From: Blastopirellula sediminis
Lineage (GTDB): Bacteria; Planctomycetota; Planctomycetia; Pirellulales; Pirellulaceae
Assembly: GCF_020966755.1 (NCBI RefSeq)
Contig: NZ_JAJKFT010000010.1
Coordinates: forward strand, 2,878,720 to 2,942,719
Direction: 5' to 3'
DNA length: 64,000 nucleotides
Positions within the stretch are counted from its first letter, which is position 1; each line of letters opens with the position of its first letter. The position numbers and the translations under genes are program-made. The notes below the pieces were generated by a model, which ran no database searches, was not told the origin of the DNA, and saw only the letters and a program-made list of their open reading frames with translations. Shown piece after piece: positions 48,199-56,207 of this stretch.

Positions 48199-48804
48199 CT
48201 AGTTGGCCAGCTGCGTTGCGGCCGACTCCGAGCGTACGAGCAGCCGCTGCTCGCCTTCTAAACGAGGAATCTCCAATTCGTCTTGCCGCGGCGGTTTGCT
48301 GAGCATCCCGGCGAGGTCGAAGGTCGTTTCGACCGTGCAATGAGGCGTGCCGTAGAAATAGTGGGCGCCGTTGAAGGAGATGATCGGCAACTCGATGCAA
48401 CCGCGATGGGATTCCGAAGGTCGAGAGGCGTCGCGATTGTGATGCGCGATGCGGACCCAATAAAGCGGCTGCGGCGAAATTGCGGCGTCTTGAAACTCTT
48501 CCGGCCGCTCGATCGTTTCGATCGACGTCTGCCCGCTGGAGGCGGAAGTTCTGACCAGCGCCCAAGTAATCGCTTGTCGCGTCAGGCGTCGCGACGGCTC
48601 GCCCCCTTCATACGGATCGGCAAGGTCGGGGCGGACGTCTTCCACCCAAACGATCAGCCGATTGATCTCTGTGTTGTCGTCAGAGGCTTGCGCCGCACGA
48701 TAAGCGGCGACCAACTCTGCGGAGGATTGCGGGCCGCTGGAGTTGCATCCCCCGATCACGGCCGGAAGTGTCAGCAATAACGCACAGGTGAGCAGTTTCC
48801 GCAT
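48199..48804 (-). CDS. Predicted lipoprotein of unknown function
   Basis: The 201-residue protein begins with a lipoprotein signal (MRKLLTCALLLTLPAVIGGC, lipidated Cys at 20). The mature part has a helical stretch rich in Ala/Arg, then a mostly beta region with scattered Cys (HRGCIELP, PHCTVETT). I recognise no family. It probably sits in the outer or cytoplasmic membrane as a lipid-anchored protein. Confidence 0.75.
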   Translation of the reverse strand: MRKLLTCALLLTLPAVIGGCNSSGPQSSAELVAAYRAAQASDDNTEINRLIVWVEDVRPDLADPYEGGEPSRRLTRQAITWALVRTSASSGQTSIETIERPEEFQDAAISPQPLYWVRIAHHNRDASRPSESHRGCIELPIISFNGAHYFYGTPHCTVETTFDLAGMLSKPPRQDELEIPRLEGEQRLLVRSESAATQLAN

Positions 48805-49129
48805 CCAGGAGATCCTTCCCAGGGGCTTGGGTTTAAAGATCCCCTATTGGACTGCCATTGGATGAATTTTTGCGGAGCGATGCATGAGGAACCGACGAGC
48901 GAAGCTTCGCTTTCTAACGAGTTTCCCCTTAGGTGGCGAAATCATTGGGCCAATTTGCAGGACTGTCCCCGTGAACGCCGAAGTTTCATTTGCTCACCGC
49001 CAACGCGACGAACTTTACGTTCGAATTGAAGAAGTAACAGAAAGCCCTGTTAGTAGCATCCCCATGCAAAGGCGTCACCGATCATCGGCGGCGCTTTTTT
49101 TGTAGTTTTATGCGTCAAAGCAGGAAAAG
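48805..49129. other. Gap without a supported protein gene; ends in a plus-strand terminator
   Basis: No convincing gene is seen. Two overlapping plus-strand frames (48847-49029 and 48884-49105) lack a ribosome site, and the second reads through the hairpin at 49072-49094. The palindrome AGCGAAGCTTCGCT lies at about 48899-48912. The terminator implies that some plus-strand RNA is made here. Confidence 0.45.
49072..49101 (+). terminator. Intrinsic terminator with no recognised upstream gene
   Basis: The stem pairs 49072-49081 with 49085-49094, with one mismatch and one G-T pair and a TCA loop, and is followed by seven T residues (49095-49101). The nearest plus-strand gene is the cupin gene, almost 900 bp upstream and separated by a minus-strand gene. 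The terminator may therefore end an unannotated short transcript. Confidence 0.7.
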
Positions 49130-49215
49130 TAGCCGAGGCGGGGCTCGAACCCGCACGGAGTGTTACCTCCACAGGATTTTAAATCCTGTGCGTCTGCCAA
49201 TTTCGCCACTCGGCC
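49130..49215 (-). tRNA. tRNA-Leu (anticodon TAA)
   Basis: Read on the minus strand, an 86-nt class II tRNA folds with a 7-bp acceptor stem (GGCCGAG with CTCGGCT, one G-T pair), a D arm, and anticodon stem CAGGA/TCCTG with loop TTTAAAA, giving anticodon TAA. A long variable arm (GGAGGTAACACTCC) and a T arm GCGGG-TTCGAGC-CCCGC complete it. The discriminator base is A and CCA is not encoded. It would read TTA and TTG leucine codons; a TTA codon occurs in the leuA leader peptide in this window. Confidence 0.96.
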
Positions 49216-49521
49216 GTGGTTTGGGGATTGGGCCCCGATTGTTTTGGGTTCCGACGGCGGCTTGATTGCGGGCCGCATTCCCTGGCTGGCTTGCGGGCCA
49301 GTGTCGGAGGGTGTCGCTATTCTGGCGACCGGGGGCAATCGTCACAAGTATAGGCTGCCATGCGACTTTCCTTTCGCGATTCCTGGGCAACCGCCGACTG
49401 ATTCGATCGTGGCGGACCCCTCGGTCTGCCGATAAAGGAATAGCAAACTGGCGGTTACGAGGCCGCAAAATCTCGCTAAACTATCCGCTTTCGCAGGCAT
49501 TCGCTACTGGGGGCGACGGGG
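49216..49521. other. Intergenic region upstream of tRNA-Leu
   Basis: About 300 bp without a gene. It must hold the minus-strand tRNA promoter. It also holds a diverged copy (49277-49303) of one arm of the inverted repeat at 46929-47009: the first seven bases and eleven of the last twelve agree. Confidence 0.5.
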
Positions 49522-50016
49522 ATGCTCACGCTGATCGCGCAAAACTATGGATTTCTGCCGACCCGTGGTTCGGTGATGCTCGACTTCGTCTTTCTGGCGA
49601 TGTTCGCCGTCATTGTGATCATGGGAATCAGCATTGCGCTGGTTCGTTTTCGGCGGATGTACAACCTCCACAAGTGGTTGCAAATCACGCTTGGCGTGGT
49701 GTTGCTGTTGGCGGTGGTCGCATTCGAGGTCGATATGCGGTTCTTCACCAACTGGCGCGAGTTGGCGGAGCCTTCTCCTTATTACGCGTCAGGGACGGTC
49801 GACTGGAGTCTCTACATCCACCTGGCGTTTGCGATTCCGACGCCGCTGCTCTGGATCTACGTGATCGTGATGGCGGTTCGCAAGTTCCCAGCGCCAGTGA
49901 TGCCGAATAGCTATAGCAACTCGCACAAGTTCTGGGCGCGGATCGCGGCGATCGGCATGACGATGACCGCGGTGACTGGGTGGATCTTTTACTACTTGGG
50001 CTTTGTGGCGTCGTAG
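49522..50016 (+). CDS. Second DUF420 membrane protein
   Basis: The 164-residue protein has four hydrophobic segments and DUF420-like features: RFRRMYNLHKWLQITLG, IHLAFAIPTPLLWIYVI and SHKFWARIAAIGMTMTAVTGW. It belongs to the same family as the gene at 4957-5403 but is clearly diverged and stands alone, away from oxidase genes. It may serve another heme-copper enzyme, or have a different role. Confidence 0.78.
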   Translation: MLTLIAQNYGFLPTRGSVMLDFVFLAMFAVIVIMGISIALVRFRRMYNLHKWLQITLGVVLLLAVVAFEVDMRFFTNWRELAEPSPYYASGTVDWSLYIHLAFAIPTPLLWIYVIVMAVRKFPAPVMPNSYSNSHKFWARIAAIGMTMTAVTGWIFYYLGFVAS

Positions 50017-50074
50017 CAAAGCAGGCCGCCCCGATAGCGTGAGCTACCGGGGGCAACCGTTTCTCTTGTCGCGA

Positions 50075-51622
<1,548 letters not shown>

Positions 51623-51774
51623 GGTATCTCGGTAAACCTGACGTAGGTGGATGTACTAATAATGTATCGAATCGGCGTGCCGGCCGGGCGCCGGCGCGGT
51701 TAGTAGCAGCCGGCCTCGACCGCCGATATGCGGTGCGTCAGGGTGAAAATGGGTAAACATCGATCGCGGAATCC

Positions 51775-51816
51775 AATAAAAAAGCCCCAGGACCTGTTCG
51801 GGGGGCCTGGGGCTTT
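51775..51816 (-). terminator. Attenuator hairpin between the leucine leader peptide and leuA
   Basis: On the minus strand a perfect 11-bp stem (51806-51816 with 51781-51791, loop of 14 bases) is followed by a T-rich tail (with the stem end TTTTTTATT, to 51775). It lies 41 bases after the leader-peptide stop and about 150 bases before the leuA ATG. On the plus strand the tail is weak, so the element is oriented to stop leuA transcription. Confidence 0.85.
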
Positions 51817-51857
51817 TGATCAATTTTGGTTGATGCAAGCGCTGCGTACGCTCTCCC

Positions 51858-51911
51858 CTACGGCCGAAGACCGGTTAGTAGTAGGAGCGGTAATAGCGAA
51901 ATGCAGGGCAT
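51858..51911 (-). CDS. Leucine-rich leader peptide of leuA
   Basis: This 17-residue reading frame (MPCISLLPLLLLTGLRP) contains seven leucine codons, four of them CTA and one TTA, and ends with TAG. It lies between a sigma-70-like promoter and an intrinsic terminator, upstream of leuA on the same strand. The leader peptides of leucine operon attenuation in enterobacteria have the same plan: ribosome stalling at Leu codons when charged tRNA-Leu is scarce prevents the terminator from forming. The ribosome site is weak (AAAGACG). No protein role is expected. Confidence 0.75.
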   Translation of the reverse strand: MPCISLLPLLLLTGLRP

Positions 51912-51962
51912 CGTCTTTGTTGGTCAGTTTTGGGCTACAAAAGTAGTCAAGCTTCTGTAGGG

Positions 51963-51991
51963 ACTGTAACTGCGCCACAAGGTTCAGTCAA
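51963..51991 (-). promoter_or_regulatory. Sigma-70-like promoter of the leuA leader
   Basis: On the minus strand TTGACT (51991-51986) and TACAGT (51968-51963) are 17 bp apart. Transcription would start near 51955, about 45 nt before the leader-peptide ATG. The match is reasonable but untested. Confidence 0.5.
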
Positions 51992-52179
51992 CCGGCAATC
52001 GGTCGCCAGCAAGCCGGAAATCGCGGCTTCATCAGACTTTAAGACTCTGCAGGGCCCGCGGAAAACCCTATTTTGGCCCCGACGGCGGGTGATAGCAGTC
52101 GAAATCAACCTAGGATTGCGGGCCTGCCGGGCGATAGAATTGGCGCCACGGTAGGAGGAAATAGAAAGGAGTTTCGCAA
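51992..52179. other. Divergent intergenic region upstream of the leuA leader
   Basis: I see no gene here. It ends with the ribosome site GAAAGGAG (52165-52172) of the plus-strand zinc-ribbon gene. With 51623-51991 it forms the long gap between leuA and that gene. Confidence 0.5.
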
Positions 52180-52419
52180 GTGCCGGGTGATTCATTAGAT
52201 CTCAGCAGCGATCCGAATCCGCGACCGCGTTCCGAAACCGGAAGCGCGAAGCGCCGCGACTTTCTGGGGATCCAGTTCTCCTGCTGCAGCGTTTACGTCC
52301 GCATCTATAAGAACCGGGAGGGGACGCACTACGAGGGGAAATGCCCCAAGTGCTATCGCACCGTCCGATTTGAAATTGGTTCTGGAGGAAGCGACTCGCG
52401 CTTTTATACTGCGTATTGA
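52180..52419 (+). CDS. Small Cys-rich (zinc-ribbon-like) protein
   Basis: The 79-residue protein has a CC pair and a CPKC motif separated by about 20 residues (FSCCSVYVRIYKN ... GKCPKCYRTV), the pattern of a small zinc ribbon. The start is GTG at 52180 with a strong upstream GAAAGGAG. I do not know the family name. The start, short length and ribosome site make it a likely real gene. Confidence 0.72.
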   Translation: MPGDSLDLSSDPNPRPRSETGSAKRRDFLGIQFSCCSVYVRIYKNREGTHYEGKCPKCYRTVRFEIGSGGSDSRFYTAY

Positions 52420-52523
52420 ACGACTTCCGCCGATTGCGTACTATCTGCCGCCGCCCTACCGAGGGCGAACCGTAGAAGACCGCCAGCAATTTAGTCAGAC
52501 GCGACGCCGCACGACGCTAGCCG

Positions 52524-53036
52524 ATGCACGTCGACGCGCAATACCAGCCCATGATGGATTTTGATGTTCAGCGGTGCACTCGCCGCTGTGCTGCGACAGA
52601 TCGAGAGCTTTTGCCGGGCGAGACGATTTACTCGGTCCTGGTCCGGGATGGCGCCGAGGTTGTGCGCCAAGACTACTCGGCCGAAGCCTGGCAAGGAGCG
52701 CCGGAAGGCGCCGTCGGTTGGTGGAAGTCGGAACTGCCAAGCGGCAAGTCGCGCGGTCCCGATTGGGCGCCAAGCGACGTGATGCTCGACTACTTTGAGA
52801 GTCTGGCCGAAGATCCGACCAAAGAAGATGTGCGGTACGTGATGGCGCTGCTGATGATTCGCCGCAAGATCTTGCGGTTGGATGAGGCGGACGGAGAAGG
52901 GGAGGGACCGGAGAAGTTGCTGGTCTATAGCGCGAAGCGCGAGATGCAGTACGAAGTGCCGGTCGCGAGTCCCAGTGCGGCGAGGATCGCCGAAATACAA
53001 ACCGAAGTCGCAAAGTTACTCGATTCGGCGGCGTAA
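52524..53036 (+). CDS. Conserved hypothetical protein
   Basis: A 170-residue soluble protein. It has an N-terminal RCTRRCAATDRELLPGE stretch with two Cys, an aromatic EAWQGAPEGAVGWWKSELP section and a helical C-terminus (VRYVMALLMIRRKIL; IAEIQTEVAKLLD). I do not recognise a named family. A start at 52551 or 52554 is also possible. It is 17 bp ahead of the lipoprotein gene and probably co-transcribed with it. Confidence 0.7.
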   Translation: MHVDAQYQPMMDFDVQRCTRRCAATDRELLPGETIYSVLVRDGAEVVRQDYSAEAWQGAPEGAVGWWKSELPSGKSRGPDWAPSDVMLDYFESLAEDPTKEDVRYVMALLMIRRKILRLDEADGEGEGPEKLLVYSAKREMQYEVPVASPSAARIAEIQTEVAKLLDSAA

Positions 53037-53053
53037 GCTGTCGAGCGAAAGGC

Positions 53054-54169
53054 ATGGAAGCCGTGTACGCGAAAACTTTTTGGCTGCTCCTCTGGGGCGG
53101 CGTCCTCTGCATGTCGATGGGCGCCGGTTGTCCCGCGATGCTCCGCCCGATGCCGGTCAACAACGCACCGGTTGCGTTCGCCACCGAGCCGACGCTGGAG
53201 CAGATCATCGCCCAGGTGAACGGCAACACCATGCGCGTGCAGACCGCCGAAACGACCGGCGCGACGATCTCGTTGCACGGCTTTCCCGCGATTCGCGCCA
53301 ACATCTCGATGGCGCCGCCGCGTAACTTTCGCCTGACCGGCGAAGCGGCTTTGATGGGGCAAGTTCTCGACTTCGGCAGCAACGACGAAGAGTTCTGGGC
53401 ATGGACCACCGCCGACGGTTGGCCGGGTCTCGTCTATTGCCGACACGATCAATACCAATACAGCACCGCACGGCAACTGCTGCCGGTCGAGCCGACCTGG
53501 ATCTCGCAGGCGATGGGCCTGGTCTACTTTGAACCGGGCGGCAATCACCAGGGACCGTTCCCGACGGCCGATGGGAACGTCGAAGTTCGCACGACGATCA
53601 ATGGCCCGAGCGGAACGATTACCAAGAGCACGATCATCGACAAGACGTACGGCTTTGTGCTGCAGCAGCATGTCTATGATCAAGCGGGCAACACGCTCGC
53701 GTCAGCGCTCGCTTCGGCCCATCGCTGGGATCCGACCACCGGCGTCTCGATGCCGCACCGGATCGATTTGAAGTTGCCGCCGGCTCAGATGGAATTCACC
53801 ATCAACGTCTACGACTATCGCATCAATCAGCCGATGACGTCGAACAACGTCTTCCTGAAGCCGCAGCGCAGCGACGCTCGCTCGGTCAATCTCGCCGATC
53901 CCAATCTGCAGATGGTGCAGCCTGGCTATGCTCCTCCGGCCGCGGCGTCGAACGTCTCGCCGGGCTTCATCCCGTCGGGCGGCTATCCGGCTCAGCCGCA
54001 GCCAGCCTATCAAGCGGCGCCGCAATCGCCTTACCAGGTGCAGCCGTACAATCAGATGCCGCAGTCGGGCGTGCCGGTTAACGCGATGCCGCAACAACCG
54101 GCGGCCAATTATCTGCCGCAGGCGCAGTACGACCAGCCGAAGATACGTGGTTTTGACGTGCGGCGATAA
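53054..54169 (+). CDS. Predicted lipoprotein with Pro/Gln-rich tail
   Basis: The 371-residue protein has a lipoprotein-type signal with MGAGC at 22-26 (lipidation at Cys 26). Residues about 45-280 form a beta-rich region with long alternating strands, somewhat like the LolA/LppX fold (ISLHGFPAIRANISMAPPRNF), but this is not proven. The last 80 residues are Pro, Gln, Ala and Tyr-rich and probably disordered. It may be a cell-envelope protein. Confidence 0.72.
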   Translation: MEAVYAKTFWLLLWGGVLCMSMGAGCPAMLRPMPVNNAPVAFATEPTLEQIIAQVNGNTMRVQTAETTGATISLHGFPAIRANISMAPPRNFRLTGEAALMGQVLDFGSNDEEFWAWTTADGWPGLVYCRHDQYQYSTARQLLPVEPTWISQAMGLVYFEPGGNHQGPFPTADGNVEVRTTINGPSGTITKSTIIDKTYGFVLQQHVYDQAGNTLASALASAHRWDPTTGVSMPHRIDLKLPPAQMEFTINVYDYRINQPMTSNNVFLKPQRSDARSVNLADPNLQMVQPGYAPPAAASNVSPGFIPSGGYPAQPQPAYQAAPQSPYQVQPYNQMPQSGVPVNAMPQQPAANYLPQAQYDQPKIRGFDVRR

Positions 54170-54256
54170 TCCCGGCGGCGTTCTAGCTTGGCGCTCTCCG
54201 CTCTATTATCCTGGGAGGAAATCGACGCCTGCCCCATTTCTTCCGGAGCCCCGCCC

Positions 54257-54883
54257 ATGTCTCGCTTCTGCTTTGCGCTTCCGCTGGTGATGTTTCTGGC
54301 CGCTTCCCTTTCGGCCGCTGACGCAGTGTCGCTGTTTGACGGCAAGACGCTGGATGGTTGGGAAGGGAAAGCGGAGTGGTTTCGCGTGGAGGATGGGGCG
54401 ATCGTCGCCGGTTCGTTGGAGAAATCAATTCCGAACAACGAGTTCCTCTGCACCAAAGAAGAGTACGGCGACTTTGAATTGACGCTCGAAGCGAAACTCG
54501 TTGGCCAGGGAACCAACGCCGGCATTCAGTTCCGCAGCCAACGCATTCCGAACCATCACGAGATGATCGGCTTTCAGTGCGACATTGGCAGTTCGCCGTC
54601 GCGGGTGATCTGGGGTTCGCTCTACGACGAGTCGCGCCGCAAGGTGTTCATGGCCGAAGGCCCGGCCGATGAAGTCGCCAAGGTGGTGAAGAAGGGGGAG
54701 TGGAACCAACTGAAGGTCCGCTGCGTGGGGCCGAAGATTCAGATTTGGGTCAACGGCTTGCAGACGGTCGATTACACGGAAGGGGATGACGCGATTCCGC
54801 GGACCGGGATCATCGGCTTGCAGATTCATAGCGGACCTGCCGCCGAAGCGTCGTATCGCAACTTGCAACTGAAAAAACTATGA
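54257..54883 (+). CDS. Exported DUF1080 (3-keto-disaccharide hydrolase-like) protein
   Basis: The 208-residue protein has a signal peptide (cleavage near LSAA). A DUF1080 domain follows, with LFDGKTLDGW, AGIQFRSQRI, GEWNQLKVRCVGPKIQIWVNG and GIIGLQIHSGP. This concanavalin-like fold is abundant in planctomycetes; some members hydrolyse 3-keto sugars. ATG at 54257 starts the signal peptide; the longer frame to 54188 does not. It overlaps the HAD gene by 4 bp. Confidence 0.92.
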   Translation: MSRFCFALPLVMFLAASLSAADAVSLFDGKTLDGWEGKAEWFRVEDGAIVAGSLEKSIPNNEFLCTKEEYGDFELTLEAKLVGQGTNAGIQFRSQRIPNHHEMIGFQCDIGSSPSRVIWGSLYDESRRKVFMAEGPADEVAKVVKKGEWNQLKVRCVGPKIQIWVNGLQTVDYTEGDDAIPRTGIIGLQIHSGPAAEASYRNLQLKKL

Positions 54884-55506
54884 GCTCCTTGCCCATCGAG
54901 TTCTTTTATTTCGATCTCGGTAACGTCCTGCTCTATTTCGATCATGACCGGGCCTGTCGCCAGATGGCCCGCGTCGCGGATGCGTCGGTCGAAGAAGTTC
55001 GCGAAGTCGTCTTCTTCAGCGGTATGCAAGTTCGCTACGAAACCGGCGAGATCGACACGGCCGGCTTTCACGACTATTTCTGTCACCGGACCGGACGATC
55101 GCCCAACATGGCGGAGCTCGCCTTGGCGGCCAGCGATATCTTTGAGCCGAACCATCCGGTGATCGAGATCGCTGAGACGTTGCATGCGCAATCGCGGCGG
55201 ATGGGGATCTTGTCGAACACCTGCGCCTGCCATTGGGACTTCTGCATCGACGGGCGGTATCCTTTTCTCCAGGATCGCTTTGAGCAATATGTGCTGAGCT
55301 ACGAAGCGAAGTCGATGAAGCCGGACGGGGGAATCTATCGCGCGGCGATTTCCCAGGCCGGGGTCGCGCCGTCGTCGATCTTCTTTGTCGACGACCGGCC
55401 GGAGAATGTGGCCGGGGCGCTCGAAGCCGGTCTCGACGCGGTGCTCTACATCGGCGCCGATCGGCTGCGGGAAGATTTGGAGAAGCGTGGGGTCGCAATT
55501 GGTTAG
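54880..55506 (+). CDS. HAD-superfamily hydrolase (YihX-like)
   Basis: The 208-residue protein has HAD motif I as FFYFDLGNVLLYFD (nucleophile Asp in DLGN, the variant of YihX-like sugar phosphatases), motif II in GILSNT, the Lys region YEAKSMKPDGGIY and motif IV FFVDDRPENVAGA. Such enzymes often hydrolyse sugar phosphates, for example glucose-1-phosphate. Translation is probably coupled to the DUF1080 gene (ATGA overlap). Confidence 0.9.
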   Translation: MSSLPIEFFYFDLGNVLLYFDHDRACRQMARVADASVEEVREVVFFSGMQVRYETGEIDTAGFHDYFCHRTGRSPNMAELALAASDIFEPNHPVIEIAETLHAQSRRMGILSNTCACHWDFCIDGRYPFLQDRFEQYVLSYEAKSMKPDGGIYRAAISQAGVAPSSIFFVDDRPENVAGALEAGLDAVLYIGADRLREDLEKRGVAIG

Positions 55507-55732
55507 TGCGATTGTGCGGGTCGCGCCGATTCTTCTTGAGGGAAACGCTAGTCCTAGGGGCCTAGGCGTCTAGGAAGGCGCAATTTTCGCGGATTTGTGC
55601 GCCGTTTCTGAAATAGTTTCCTACCCTTTCTAGTCTTCATCCGCAAAGGGATCGCCGATGCGATGGCGATTCCAGGGGCATGCGAAAAGCGATTCGGACG
55701 GTCGTCGTCAGGATCGCAATTCTCGGGAGCGA

Positions 55733-56158
55733 ATGACCGGAATGAACAAAAAGGTGCTGCATGTCGATGACGATCCGCAGATTCTGCGGCTTGTCGGGCG
55801 ACAGTTATCCAACGCCGGATACGAAGTCATTTCTTTGGATCAACCAGAGAAAACGATGAAAACGTTGCTGGACAGTTCGATTCGAGTTTGCATTCTCGAC
55901 ATCGAAATGCCCCGGATCAACGGGCTCGATCTGCTGCGCGACATCAAACAATACGACGGCGGCATTCAGGTCGTTATGTTGACCGGGCTCGTGACGTTGT
56001 CGACGGTGCTCGACTCGATGCGATACGGCGCCGAAGGCTGCTTGTTCAAGCCGGTGAATGATTTCGCACCGTTGATCGAGACGCTAACGGCCGCATTCAG
56101 CAAGAACGAGCGGTGGTGGATCGCGTTGCACGACTTGAAACAACGACAGCTTGCCTAA
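55733..56158 (+). CDS. Single-domain response regulator
   Basis: A 141-residue receiver domain with the acidic pocket VDDDPQ, phospho-acceptor Asp 56 in ILDIEMPRINGLDLL, MLTGL and FKPVND. It has no output domain, only a short C-terminal helix. It precedes a CheA-like kinase gene by 49 bp and is its probable partner. The start could be ATG at 55733 or 55742; the frame to 55658 has no support. Confidence 0.88.
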   Translation: MTGMNKKVLHVDDDPQILRLVGRQLSNAGYEVISLDQPEKTMKTLLDSSIRVCILDIEMPRINGLDLLRDIKQYDGGIQVVMLTGLVTLSTVLDSMRYGAEGCLFKPVNDFAPLIETLTAAFSKNERWWIALHDLKQRQLA

Positions 56159-56207
56159 AACGATTACCTATCCGTAGGCGGCGCAGTATCTGCGACTTTG
56201 AGCAAGT

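Noticed and set aside
48884-49105. 73-codon plus-strand frame before the tRNA gene
   Set aside because: It reads through a terminator hairpin, has no ribosome site and resembles no family, so I left it as an unexplained gap.
51656-51838. 60-codon minus-strand frame upstream of leuA
   Set aside because: It reads through the attenuator hairpin and starts with TTG without a ribosome site. The 17-codon leucine-rich frame upstream explains the region better.
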